Below are positions 45,507-54,725 of a stretch of 64,000 bases of DNA, piece by piece. The notes under the pieces are model-generated. The model saw only the letters and a program-made list of their open reading frames with translations, made no database searches and was not told the origin of the DNA. The position numbers were made by a program, and so were the translations under genes. This DNA comes from Saccharicrinis sp963663905 (GTDB lineage Bacteria; Bacteroidota; Bacteroidia; Bacteroidales; Marinilabiliaceae): positions 1,860,001-1,924,000 of the forward strand of contig OY760657.1 of the NCBI GenBank assembly GCA_963663905.2, in the 5' to 3' direction. Numbering within the stretch: the stretch's first letter is position 1; each line of letters opens with the position of its first letter.

Positions 45507-46034
45507 ATGAATTCAAATAAGATACTCGGTTACTTATCAATAATTTTCCTGGTTATTTTTACTACAATTGGAATATATCTCAAGTTAGCAAATGATGATA
45601 ATGTTATAATGGGTAAGCTTTTTAATGGAATATATGTTGTTCTGAACCTCTTAGGATTTGCTTTTTTATTATTAACAACAAAAGTATTGGAAAACCATAA
45701 ACGAAAACTAACCAAGGTAGGAGATATATTGATTATAACAGGTGTTACAGTGCAGGTACTGCATCTTCCAATAATACTTGGTTTTACTTTAATATCATTA
45801 GGCTTAATTGTAGTTTTAATTGATCAAATATTGAGGTTTAAGATATTGAAAAACAATTTGTTTATTGAAAGGATGAAGCTTGTTTGGTATTTGTTTTTCT
45901 GGACAGGTGTAATTTTTAAACTATTTCATTTGCCGGGTAGTTTGTTACTATCATTCGTTTCTGTTGTCGTACTGTGGATCGCAATTTCGGTATATATATT
46001 TAAATATGGAATACCAAAGTATATAAATGAATAA
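45507..46034 (+). CDS. Small multi-pass membrane protein (GldL-like motif)
   Basis: A 175-residue protein of five or six predicted membrane segments, with little outside the membrane. Two stretches, VQVLHLPIILGFTLISLGL and WTGVIFKLFHLPGSLLL, share a helix-His-x-Pro pattern; the second resembles the first membrane helix of the gliding protein GldL (F-K-x-x-H-x-P-G). The internal similarity suggests a duplicated unit. It has no other domain and its function is unknown. It is in the same direction as the LytTR pair and may be controlled by it. Confidence 0.7.
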   Translation: MNSNKILGYLSIIFLVIFTTIGIYLKLANDDNVIMGKLFNGIYVVLNLLGFAFLLLTTKVLENHKRKLTKVGDILIITGVTVQVLHLPIILGFTLISLGLIVVLIDQILRFKILKNNLFIERMKLVWYLFFWTGVIFKLFHLPGSLLLSFVSVVVLWIAISVYIFKYGIPKYINE

Positions 46035-46535
46035 GACTAATACTTTGTTTTATAATTCAAAGCAAGTCTTGTATATGAGCAGGGATGAACTTAAGGAAAT
46101 TATTTTTTATCAGGTTGTTTTTCTGCATAAATACGAGTGAACAATCTTTGATTACAAAAAAAATAAGGGTATAGGATAATAATTGCTTAAATTGTTTTTG
46201 TGTATTTTTTCTACTCTTTTTAAGGGCCTAGGTCTTTCGTCCATGTTATTTATTTTAAATATCCATAAAGACTGTTTATTTGACATAATTGTTATCTTTA
46301 ACACTTCAATTTACCCAATTAGAGGTCGGCATAGTGGATTAATTGCATTGATCGGTTTATTGTTACAATTAAAGTAAACCAATTTAATGAAACGAACATG
46401 TAAATTTGATTATCCATATTCTCACACAAGAGGATGAAATACGAAGTATTCATGATCACCTATGAATGTGAAAGTAAATGAATAATAAATTTATTCGTGA
46501 ATTACATCTGACCATTGAAAAATAGATTTAAACAG
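46035..46535. other. Gap of about 500 bases without a gene
   Basis: AT-rich DNA upstream of the DUF4132-type module. The longest frame (64 codons near 46183) is rich in Leu and Phe and has no start context, so I take it as chance. The sequence at 46448-46472 (ATTCATGATCACCTATGAA) is similar to one at 43416-43440, which may be a weak repeat. Confidence 0.35.
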
Positions 46536-46958
46536 ATGAAACTAAACTTTACCCTTAAGTCTTTAGGCAAAAAGAAAGCACATATCGATAATGTTCCTAT
46601 AGATATTGGTATTTCTTCTCAAACTACAGTAAAAGAGTTTTTATTACAGGTTGTTTCACAACAAGTAAAGGCTTTTAACCAACGTAAAGAAACTACAAAT
46701 CTGCTAACTTATCTGAATGAAGAACCACTAAGCTTAAGTGCTGAAAATGGTCATGTTAAGTTTAATGAGCAATATAATACGACACATGTAGAAGAAGACA
46801 AAGCTAAGGAAACAGTGCTCTTGGCATTCGAAGACGGATTATTTGCTTTGTTTATTAATGATGAACAGTACGAAAACATCAATCAGGCAATTATATTATC
46901 TGAAAATGATTCAATAACCCTTATAAGATTAACCTTTTTAGCCGGAAGCATCTGGTAA
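46536..46958 (+). CDS. Small partner protein of the DUF4132-type protein, possible beta-grasp fold
   Basis: The ATG at 46536 gives 140 residues; the frame continues 7 codons upstream to a TTG, which is less likely. I do not recognise the family. The sequence suggests an alpha/beta fold: MKLNFTLKSL (strand), NVPIDIGISSQTTVKEFLLQVVSQQVKAF (strand, turn, long helix), then strands ETVLLAFEDGLFALFINDEQYENINQAII and DSITLIRLTFLAGSIW at the end. Helix after a TT-turn and a last strand reaching a short C-terminal Gly-containing tail recall ubiquitin/MoaD-like beta-grasp proteins, but the tail is not GG, so this is a guess. The stop is 12 bases before the giant gene, so the two form one operon. Confidence 0.75.
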   Translation: MKLNFTLKSLGKKKAHIDNVPIDIGISSQTTVKEFLLQVVSQQVKAFNQRKETTNLLTYLNEEPLSLSAENGHVKFNEQYNTTHVEEDKAKETVLLAFEDGLFALFINDEQYENINQAIILSENDSITLIRLTFLAGSIW

Positions 46959-46970
46959 ACACTATATCGC

Positions 46971-49900
46971 ATGAATAATCCTAAAGATTACCTTAAAACA
47001 AAAGAAAAAGAAGACTATATAAAAGAATTATCAACCATACTAAGGAAAGAATACAATCGTATTGGAGGATTGGTTGGTTTGGTATTAAACAGAAAAAAAG
47101 AACTTTCAAAAGACAATGCTTATATAGGTTTGATATTATTGAATAAGATTCAGGAGTTATCAGATCAAGACTCAGATTATTATTGGCGCAGACAAATTGA
47201 ACAAAATTCAATGCGCTTTAATGTTCTTAGGGATATATCAAAAAATCAATCTTTTTGGAACTCTGGTCGTTATCCTTTGCTTGAGTTTATCTTTGGTGAT
47301 ACAATAGCTCCTTATGTGAAGAAAGCCTGGGATATGATACCTACATTGATGTACCAGGAGGGTTATACACGCAGGTCATTCAGAGGTTCAAACCTGGATG
47401 CTATTTATTTTACAAGGCAGCTTAATTTTATTATTCAGTTAATTCATGAATACTCTCATGAACTTACTTTAGAAGAATATGCCATTTACAGTAATAATTT
47501 ACCTACTAATAGTTTTGCGTTTGTATTTGCTGCAGCATTAGATTCTGAAGATAAGAAAATGACTCAATTGTTTTTAGACGCTGTCCTTGCAAAACATGAA
47601 CAGGCAAAACCCAGTAGAGCTATTATAAAAGCCATGTTACTTTCTCAAAAACAGGAATGCTGGCTTGCTGTCGAAAAGCTATTATTGAATGCTCAACGTC
47701 AGGAGGGGTTACGACAAACTATATTGGAATGTCTTGATGAAACATCGCTTGGGGCAATGAAGCATATGATAAAGGTAATAATAGAGCAAAAGCTGTCACG
47801 TTTTTCATCAGTAGTACGAGCTATTGATACCTGGGCTGGTTTTGGTTGGGAGGCAGAAAAGGAAACAACAGTCAGACGTTTTCTTGAATATGCAGATATG
47901 TATCTTTCTGATCCATATAAAATTAAAGATGCTGTAAAAGAAGAAGATAATGCTTCTGTATATATGGCGCTGTGGGTGCAGGGAGTGATAGATATTGCTG
48001 ATTGTCCACCTTTGTTAGATGAAGTACTAAAGGGAAATAAAGAAAAGGTATTGCTTGCATTGTATTTTATAGATCAGGTAGGAATTTCTTCAACTTCTAT
48101 CAAATATGGTTCTGCATATCTTGATTATGATGATCCAATTGTTGTTTGTCAGGCTGTAAAGTTAGTTAATGTTCCGATTTTTGTAAAGATGCTTTCAAAA
48201 GCGGAAAAGGAAAAGCTATTTACCAAAATGGAATTACAGTTGGAAAAACTTCCTGAAAAGGCTGCTGTTTCTAAACCAAAGGTGTTTTCATGGTTAACTT
48301 TTAATTATAGTAAAGAGCAGGTTCTTGATTTAATGATTAACCTGTTGAACTTAACTAATCAAAATGATCTAGAGAAAATATTACCATATTTTGAGAGCCT
48401 GTCTGTTGTACATAGAGAAAAAGTAACAAGACGGGTATTACCTGAGTATGCCGGATATAGTTATGATCCAAACAAATCAAAACCAACATTAAGCAAACAA
48501 AAAAGAGAATTTGCTTTTTCTATACTCAAAGACCGCTCAGAAATGGTCAAAACTGCAGCGATTAGGGCATTGTCTAATGCATCATTGGCAACTGAAGAAC
48601 TGGAAGTTTTTGAGGGTTTGCTCACAAGAAAAGCAGCGGATTTTAGGAAATCGATTATTGAACTGATAATTAAACAGGGTGAAAGCTCCGTTAAAAAGAG
48701 TTCAGAGAGATTGATTCAGAGTAATAATGAAGAACAGAGACTTGCTGGTTTAGATTTAATGATATGGATTAAAAATAACAGCCCTAAAAACAATGAATGG
48801 CTAAAGGCAAATGTGAATGATTTTAGTTCCAGGTCAAAATTAGGATCAAAAGAAGAAGTTGTTCTTTCCGGCTTATTAGATGTTGATAAGGAAAAAGAAG
48901 AATTTACACAAGAAAATGGCTTTGGATTGTATGATCCTAATAATGTAGATTCATCAGTGGATTTGTTGGAGGTGAATAACGAAACTTTCAATACAGCTAA
49001 ATCTCAAAGTCAGTTTTGTTTAAGCATGACTGCTGAAAAAGTAAATGCAGCTCTTGTTGAATTAGGAGAAATTTTTCTTTCAAATCAGGACTATGAATAT
49101 ACCTATGAAGATTGGGATGAAAAAAATACTTCAGGTTTGTTAGGTAATAATTTCACTACTATTAAACGAAATACCGAGAATATGTCTGCAGAGGAGAAAT
49201 TTTGTAATTATCCTCTTTATGAAACATGGCGACAATGGTATTTGGATTCAGGGCTGACCAGTTTGGATATTCTATTGATTAACCTGAACACTCAAAATGG
49301 TTATAATGGTATGGAGGATGATACTTTTAAAGCATTACAAAACAGGTGGTTGCAATTAATTTTTATTCCTAAGATTCCTAAAATAGGAGATTATCATTGG
49401 CAAAATCCTGTGTACAAAATATTAACCAGTATTGAAGAAAGATACCCTTGCAATAATAAGATTGATTTTCTTTCTGCCTTGATATATAATTGTTTTATAT
49501 CTGTAAGCCAATCTGAATTATATTCGGGTAAGGAAGTGAAAAATCATTGGCGACATGAAATAAGAACATGGAGAGATCAAACGATTATACGAAACTTGTG
49601 GAATAAGTACTGTTTGTATAAAAATGAAATGTCAGAAAGCCAGTTTAAAACATATTGGAATCTGGCTTATTGGTATTACCACACAAGTACCAGAAAGAAT
49701 CAAAAAATAACATCGTATTTGCCTCAATTATATGATTTTGCACGTGCATATAAATATAACTTAATTAATAAAGATCAGCTTTATTGGCGTATACTTCATC
49801 CTGATGCCATTGATGAATTGACAAAAAAAGTAACAGGTAAAAAGTACGATATATTAAAGGAGTTTGACTTTTTTAATGAGTTTCTGGAAAAATCACGTAA

Positions 49901-51983
49901 CCGTATATTGGAGATTGAGCTTATTAGAGGAGATTCATCAACTTCTGTTACCCACCTTGCGCAGAGCATAAAACGATTATATGGTATTGAAAACTTTGTT
50001 CAGATTATAAAAGCCCTAGGTAAGGATACCTTGCATCGAGGTTATATATATAGTTATGGAAATCGTGAATATAACAGAAAGGAGATTTTAAGTACATTAC
50101 TTAAAAACTGTTTCCCATCAAAATCGTGTGAGCAATTGCAGTTTAATGAAATGGTTGCAGAGGCAAAGATTACAGAAAAACGGCTTTGTGAGGCTGCTAC
50201 CTACGCTCCTCAATGGTTATCATATGTAGCTAAAATTTTAGGTTGGAAAGGCATGGAATCAGCTGTTTGGTGGTTACATGCACATACTAATGGAAGACAT
50301 GATTCACAAACAGAATCAGAAATTGCTAAATATTCAAATGTTGAGATTACAGCTTTTAGCGATGGGGCTGTAGATATTAATTGGTTTAAAGAAACTTATA
50401 AATCGCTTAAAAAAGATAAGTGGAAGAAGCTTTACAATGCAGCAAAGTATATTTCTGATGGTAGTGGACATACAAGAGGATTGCTTTATGCCGATGTTAT
50501 ATTAGGTAATAAGAAGATAACTGAAATAACAGAGAGAATAAAAGATAAACGGAATCAGGATTACTTGCGAGTTTATGGTGTAATACCTTTAAGTAAAGCT
50601 AACCCTTCAAATGATATACTTAAGCGTTTTCAATTCTTACAACAATTTAAAAAAGAAAGTAAGCAATTTGGTTCTCAACGTCAGGCCAGTGAAGGAATTG
50701 CGGTTAAGATTGCAATGGAAAATCTGGCGCGCACAGCAGGTTATCCTGATCCAATACGTTTGCAATGGGCTATGGAAACACAGGAAGCTCAGGAGATCAT
50801 ACAAAAAGCCGGAACACTCCAATTTGCAGATACTCAAATTAACCTAGAGATAGATAACCATGGAAAATCTACAATAGTTGCCATAAAAGATGGTAAGAAG
50901 TTAAAAGCTATTCCTGCCAAATACAAAAAAGAACCAACATTAGTAAAATTAAAAGAGTATAATAAAACATTAAGAGAACAGTACCGAAGGACCCGAAAGA
51001 GCCTGGAAAGTGCAATGGTTAATGGTGATGTTTTTTCAACAGATGAGATAGATACATTAACACAACATCCGGTTGTAGCACCTATGATAAAAAAGCTTGT
51101 TCTGGTGTCTGGTGGTTCTGTGGGTTTTTGGCATGAAAAGCAATTGATGCAGCCTGATGGAGAGATTTTTGAATTAAATGGAAAAATTAGGTTGGCACAT
51201 TGTGTTGATTTATTTGAGTCGAAAAAGTGGTCTCAGTTTCAAAATTATTGCTTTGATAAGCAATTAGTACAACCTTTTAAACAAATATTCAGGGAGCTGT
51301 ATATTCCAACGACTGATGAGCTTAAAGAAAAGTCCATATCAAGAAGATATGCAGGACATCAAGTACAACCAAAGAAAGCAGTGGCATTACTTAAAGGTCA
51401 AAACTGGACAGTAGACTATGAAGAAGGTCTCCAAAAAGTAAACCATAAACATAATACCATTGCCAGAATGTTTGCAATGGCAGATTGGTTTACTCCGGCA
51501 GACACAGAAGCACCAACATTAGAAACAGTGGAGTTTTTTAACCGTAAAGATGGCAAGAGACTTCCTTTTGATAAGGTGGATAAGCTGGTATTCTCTGAAA
51601 CAATGCGTGATTTAGACCTGGTTGTGAGTGTGGCTCATGTTGGAGATGTTGATCCTGAAGCCAGTCAGTCCTCTATTGAACTAAGGCTTGCTATTATTAA
51701 AGAAATATCTCGTTTGTTTAAGTTGAAAAATGTGTCTTTTACTGATAATCACGTTAAGATTGCAGGAGGCTTTGGCAATTATTCTGTTCATCTTGGTAGT
51801 GGAGTTTGTCATAAAGTAGCTGGATCATCGCTTTCAATATTACCGGTTCATTCACAGCACCGGGGACGTATTTTTCTTCCATTTATTGATGATGATCCTA
51901 AAACAGCAGAGATCATTTCAAAAGTATTATTATTAGCAAAAGATAAGGAAATAAAAGATCCGACAATATTACAGCAGTTGTAA
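46971..51983 (+). CDS. Giant DUF4132-type protein with HEAT-like repeats
   Basis: A 1670-residue cytoplasmic protein without signal or membrane segment. Residues about 150-680 are helical repeats of HEAT/ARM look (for example MKTAAIRALSNASLATEELEVF-type helices and QNDLEKILPYFESLSVV). Residues about 690-1440 form the middle region, with a segment (RRQ-/WRHEIRTWRDQT..., YYHTSTRKNQKITSYLPQL) rich in Trp and Tyr. Residues about 1445-1530 hold the signature RRYAGHQVQPKKAVALLKG, and about 1545-1665 a C-terminal domain with LDLVVSVAHVGDVDPEASQS, IAGGFGNYSVHLGSG and HRGRIFLPFIDDD. The last parts resemble DUF4132 and its C-terminal domain, as in E. coli YehI/MolR; those occur beside MoxR ATPases and VWA proteins. 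No such partners are near here. Its function is unknown. Confidence 0.8.
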   Translation: MNNPKDYLKTKEKEDYIKELSTILRKEYNRIGGLVGLVLNRKKELSKDNAYIGLILLNKIQELSDQDSDYYWRRQIEQNSMRFNVLRDISKNQSFWNSGRYPLLEFIFGDTIAPYVKKAWDMIPTLMYQEGYTRRSFRGSNLDAIYFTRQLNFIIQLIHEYSHELTLEEYAIYSNNLPTNSFAFVFAAALDSEDKKMTQLFLDAVLAKHEQAKPSRAIIKAMLLSQKQECWLAVEKLLLNAQRQEGLRQTILECLDETSLGAMKHMIKVIIEQKLSRFSSVVRAIDTWAGFGWEAEKETTVRRFLEYADMYLSDPYKIKDAVKEEDNASVYMALWVQGVIDIADCPPLLDEVLKGNKEKVLLALYFIDQVGISSTSIKYGSAYLDYDDPIVVCQAVKLVNVPIFVKMLSKAEKEKLFTKMELQLEKLPEKAAVSKPKVFSWLTFNYSKEQVLDLMINLLNLTNQNDLEKILPYFESLSVVHREKVTRRVLPEYAGYSYDPNKSKPTLSKQKREFAFSILKDRSEMVKTAAIRALSNASLATEELEVFEGLLTRKAADFRKSIIELIIKQGESSVKKSSERLIQSNNEEQRLAGLDLMIWIKNNSPKNNEWLKANVNDFSSRSKLGSKEEVVLSGLLDVDKEKEEFTQENGFGLYDPNNVDSSVDLLEVNNETFNTAKSQSQFCLSMTAEKVNAALVELGEIFLSNQDYEYTYEDWDEKNTSGLLGNNFTTIKRNTENMSAEEKFCNYPLYETWRQWYLDSGLTSLDILLINLNTQNGYNGMEDDTFKALQNRWLQLIFIPKIPKIGDYHWQNPVYKILTSIEERYPCNNKIDFLSALIYNCFISVSQSELYSGKEVKNHWRHEIRTWRDQTIIRNLWNKYCLYKNEMSESQFKTYWNLAYWYYHTSTRKNQKITSYLPQLYDFARAYKYNLINKDQLYWRILHPDAIDELTKKVTGKKYDILKEFDFFNEFLEKSRNRILEIELIRGDSSTSVTHLAQSIKRLYGIENFVQIIKALGKDTLHRGYIYSYGNREYNRKEILSTLLKNCFPSKSCEQLQFNEMVAEAKITEKRLCEAATYAPQWLSYVAKILGWKGMESAVWWLHAHTNGRHDSQTESEIAKYSNVEITAFSDGAVDINWFKETYKSLKKDKWKKLYNAAKYISDGSGHTRGLLYADVILGNKKITEITERIKDKRNQDYLRVYGVIPLSKANPSNDILKRFQFLQQFKKESKQFGSQRQASEGIAVKIAMENLARTAGYPDPIRLQWAMETQEAQEIIQKAGTLQFADTQINLEIDNHGKSTIVAIKDGKKLKAIPAKYKKEPTLVKLKEYNKTLREQYRRTRKSLESAMVNGDVFSTDEIDTLTQHPVVAPMIKKLVLVSGGSVGFWHEKQLMQPDGEIFELNGKIRLAHCVDLFESKKWSQFQNYCFDKQLVQPFKQIFRELYIPTTDELKEKSISRRYAGHQVQPKKAVALLKGQNWTVDYEEGLQKVNHKHNTIARMFAMADWFTPADTEAPTLETVEFFNRKDGKRLPFDKVDKLVFSETMRDLDLVVSVAHVGDVDPEASQSSIELRLAIIKEISRLFKLKNVSFTDNHVKIAGGFGNYSVHLGSGVCHKVAGSSLSILPVHSQHRGRIFLPFIDDDPKTAEIISKVLLLAKDKEIKDPTILQQL

Positions 51984-52043
51984 CTACTTCTTCTATTATT
52001 CAAATCAAAAGCACTGGTTGAAAGACTTTAATAGTTTTAAAAT

Positions 52044-52064
52044 GGAGGATTTTAAACTTCCTCC
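52044..52064 (+). terminator. Weak hairpin after the DUF4132-type gene
   Basis: GGAGGA pairs with TCCTCC across nine bases, 61 bases after the stop codon. The following TGCTTTATG is not a strong T-run. Confidence 0.4.
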
Positions 52065-52197
52065 TGCTTTATGTGTTTAATTCATATGCTTTAATAGTAT
52101 GTAAAATATTATTAAGAAAAAGGAAGTGAAATTTATTTCCGCGGATAATAATGTGTGTTACACATTGTATATGATTAAATAAAACAATATTATAGTT

Positions 52198-53217
52198 ATG
52201 TATAATTCTTCAATACTAAGCGTAGAAGCGTTAGGTTCTCCATGGAAAGCTCAAGATCCATTTTTATTTTGTACTTATCACAAAGATGAGTATCCCAAAG
52301 GAAATGAAAATATGGGATTAGATTCGGAGCAGTTAATAGGTAGAAATATTGGTCAGGATTTTATTTCTAAAAATGGATTCAGAATGTATCATGGGAGTAT
52401 GGTTCCCGGTTTTCCTTACCATCCTCATAGAGGTTTTGAAACAATTACAATTTCAGTTAAAGGTGTGGTTGATCATAGTGATTCATATGGTGGTGCAGGA
52501 CGATTTAGAGATGGGGATGTTCAATGGTTGACTGCAGGTAAAGGAATTCAACATTCTGAGATGTTTCCTTTACTTAACTCAGATAAAGATAATCCATTCG
52601 AGCTTTTTCAGATATGGCTTAACTTGCCCTCTAAAAGTAAATTTGCTGAACCTCATTATAAAATGATTTGGAAAGAAAATGTTCCGGTTGTTAAGGTAAA
52701 GGATTCAAATGGTAATGCAACGGAAGTTTCAATAATTGTTGGAACTCTGAATGAGATCAAGGCACCTGAGCCTGCACCGGATTCATGGGCCGTAGATCCT
52801 AAAAATGAAGTAGCTGTATATAAAATCAAAATGGAAGCGGGTTCAACATGGACCATTCCAAATACGGTAGAGTTGGTGAATAGAAATTTGTATTTCTATA
52901 AAGGTAAAACAATATCAATAGGTAATCAAAACATAAAAGATCAAAGCCTAATTACCTTAAATTCAAAGGAAGAAACCACAATTGTAAATGGTAGTGAAGA
53001 GACTTTTCTTTTGTTGCTGCAAGGAAAATCAATAGGAGAAAACGTTGTGCAATACGGCCCTTTTGTAATGAATACAGAGAAGGAAATCAGAGATACAATT
53101 TCAGACTATCAAAAAACACTATTTGGAGGATGGCCCTGGCCAATGAAGGAACAAGTATGGGATAATAAGAAAGGAAGATTTGCGATCTATGCGGATGGAA
53201 CTGTGGAAGAAAAATAG
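52198..53217 (+). CDS. Pirin family protein
   Basis: A 339-residue bicupin. Iron ligands typical of pirins are visible: FPYHPHRGFETITI (two His) and GKGIQHSEMF (His and Glu), with YGGAGRFRDGDVQWLTAGKG between them. FELFQIWLNLPSKSKFAEPHYKMIW is the usual domain link, and the C-terminal cupin ends in VQYGPFVMNTEKEIRDTISDYQ. Bacterial pirins show quercetinase activity or bind other enzymes; the role here is unknown. It is somewhat longer than average (about 290) owing to the N- and C-terminal extensions. It is a single gene. Confidence 0.95.
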   Translation: MYNSSILSVEALGSPWKAQDPFLFCTYHKDEYPKGNENMGLDSEQLIGRNIGQDFISKNGFRMYHGSMVPGFPYHPHRGFETITISVKGVVDHSDSYGGAGRFRDGDVQWLTAGKGIQHSEMFPLLNSDKDNPFELFQIWLNLPSKSKFAEPHYKMIWKENVPVVKVKDSNGNATEVSIIVGTLNEIKAPEPAPDSWAVDPKNEVAVYKIKMEAGSTWTIPNTVELVNRNLYFYKGKTISIGNQNIKDQSLITLNSKEETTIVNGSEETFLLLLQGKSIGENVVQYGPFVMNTEKEIRDTISDYQKTLFGGWPWPMKEQVWDNKKGRFAIYADGTVEEK

Positions 53218-53389
53218 GTGTAAACGTAATTAGGTGCTTGCATAAAAAATTGACAAAGAATGAAGATAGGTCTGATCGAAGCACCAGTTAACAAATGTAA
53301 TTATGACAGCTCTGTTTTATTTATAAGTAAATCAGCCTGATATATGAATAGATTTGTAATGTGTGTTTTTGATTAAATATTAATATTTC

Positions 53390-53995
53390 ATGGAGTATTT
53401 GATTTTATCTCTCATATGGGGGATTTATTTTGCTTTACATAGCGTATTGGCAAGCAATGTAGTGAAAAGCTATTTTAAGAGCAGATTTCCTTCGTTTTAT
53501 ACTTATTACAGGATTTTATACAATCTAATAGCCCTGTTTTTATTGATTCCGATTCACTTATTTCAAAAAAGTATTTCACCAATTATTCTTTTTAATAATG
53601 GGGTATTGGTGAGAGTATTGGGAGGAGGAGTTATGTTGATGGGTATGGTTTTGGGATTGTTGGCATTTCGTAATTATAGCGGTAAAGAGTTTATTGGGCT
53701 CGACTTTCAGAATAACAATGTTGGTTTGAAAAGAGGAAATTTAAATGTTTCCGGGCTTAACCATTATGTACGACACCCTCTTTATTTTGCTACTCTATTA
53801 ATGGTTTGGGGCTATTTTATTATTTGGCCAACATTAATGGTTTTAGTTATTGCTTGTGTAATTTCAGTTTATTTGGTTGTTGGAACTAAATTTGAGGAGA
53901 AAAAGCTAATCGCTGAATTTGGAGATCAGTACATTCAATATAAAAAGCGAGTTCCCATGTTAATTCCTTCTTTTACCTGCGGACTTAAGCAATAA
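53390..53995 (+). CDS. Isoprenylcysteine methyltransferase (ICMT)-like membrane protein
   Basis: A 201-residue protein with about five membrane segments. The signature of the phospholipid/ICMT methyltransferase family is present at the C-terminus: GLNHYVRHPLYFATLLMVWGYF, then VGTKFEEKKLIAEFGDQYIQYKKRVPMLIP (RHPxY, EEK/RxL, F/GxxYxxY). These residues bind S-adenosylmethionine in known structures. The methyl acceptor in bacteria is unknown; a lipid or a small thiol are options. It stands alone, 172 bases after the pirin gene. Confidence 0.88.
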   Translation: MEYLILSLIWGIYFALHSVLASNVVKSYFKSRFPSFYTYYRILYNLIALFLLIPIHLFQKSISPIILFNNGVLVRVLGGGVMLMGMVLGLLAFRNYSGKEFIGLDFQNNNVGLKRGNLNVSGLNHYVRHPLYFATLLMVWGYFIIWPTLMVLVIACVISVYLVVGTKFEEKKLIAEFGDQYIQYKKRVPMLIPSFTCGLKQ

Positions 53996-54254
53996 TTGAG
54001 ATATTAAAATAATTCGTTTCTTGACAGAATGGCTATTTTTTTCTGGTAATTAAATAATATTGGAATAGGTACAAAAGTCTATCTTAAATTGTAAGGGGAG
54101 TAATTATGAAAAGGAAGTGGTTTAAAGGATATTCGGACTGTATTAAATAAGAAAGCCCGCCATAGCTACAACCTTTCTCTGTGAGAAAATATGCGGATTT
54201 TCTCAGCTGTAACCTCAACAAGTTATATCTTTTGAAAATAAGAATTAGATAAAA

Positions 54255-54293
54255 TAAAAAAGCCCGACTTCGCAGTGAACTGCTTCGACGGGC
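54255..54293 (-). terminator. Terminator of tRNA-Ser (minus strand)
   Basis: On the minus strand GCCCG...CGGGC, with an inner GCAG/CTGC, forms a hairpin that is followed by six T. It begins 5 bases after the tRNA-Ser 3' end. Confidence 0.8.
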
Positions 54294-54297
54294 GTAT

Positions 54298-54385
<88 letters not shown>

Positions 54386-54400
54386 AAAGTTTAAATATAC

Positions 54401-54429
54401 AAAAAAACCCGACTAAAAAGTCGGGTTTT
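54401..54429 (-). terminator. Terminator between the two tRNA genes (minus strand)
   Basis: AAAACCCGACT pairs with AGTCGGGTTTT across a four-base loop. On the minus strand it ends in a run of seven T, after tRNA-Trp and before tRNA-Ser, so the two tRNAs may be separate or partly linked units. Confidence 0.85.
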
Positions 54430-54430
54430 G

Positions 54431-54503
54431 CACGGGTTAAGAGACTCGAACTCCTGACACCTGGTTTTGGAGACCAGTGCTCTACCAACTGAGCTAAACC
54501 CGT
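54431..54503 (-). tRNA. trnW: tRNA-Trp (CCA)
   Basis: On the minus strand ACGGGTT pairs with AACCCGT as acceptor stem with G discriminator. The D arm reads GCTCAGTTGGTAGAGC, the anticodon arm CTGGT-CTCCAAA-ACCAG with anticodon CCA, and the T arm AGGAGTTCGAGTCTCTT. Length 73 bases, CCA tail not encoded. Confidence 0.97.
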
Positions 54504-54533
54504 GTTAAACATTTGTCTTTTCAAATGCGGTTG

Positions 54534-54541
54534 CAAAAATA
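54534..54541 (-). promoter_or_regulatory. -7 box upstream of tRNA-Trp
   Basis: Minus strand TATTTTTG, a TAnnTTTG match, 30 bases before the tRNA-Trp 5' end. The -33 partner is unclear. Confidence 0.5.
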
Positions 54542-54626
54542 GAATATAATTTTACATTATCATCATTTATGATTAAAAAAAATCACCTGAATTACTAAAA
54601 GTACTGGCTTTCAACATGCTTTTTTT

Positions 54627-54634
54627 TATCTTTG
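54627..54634 (+). promoter_or_regulatory. -7 box of the TPR lipoprotein gene
   Basis: TATCTTTG matches TAnnTTTG and lies 91 bases before the start codon. A -33 box is weak. Confidence 0.5.
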
Positions 54635-54725
54635 CGAAAAAGAGAAAAGAACAATATTTTACTTTAAAATATTAAAAAAACAAGGAAATAATTCCTAAAC
54701 GAAAGATACACAACACGTAAGAATT

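Noticed and set aside
46183..46377. A 64-codon plus-strand frame rich in Leu/Phe
   Set aside because: No start context and no conserved features; looks like AT-rich chance coding.
54120..54240. TGAGAAAAT/ATTTTCTCA inverted repeat downstream of the tRNA genes as a riboswitch or terminator
   Set aside because: Nine-bp stem without a T-run and without known riboswitch core; too little evidence to annotate.
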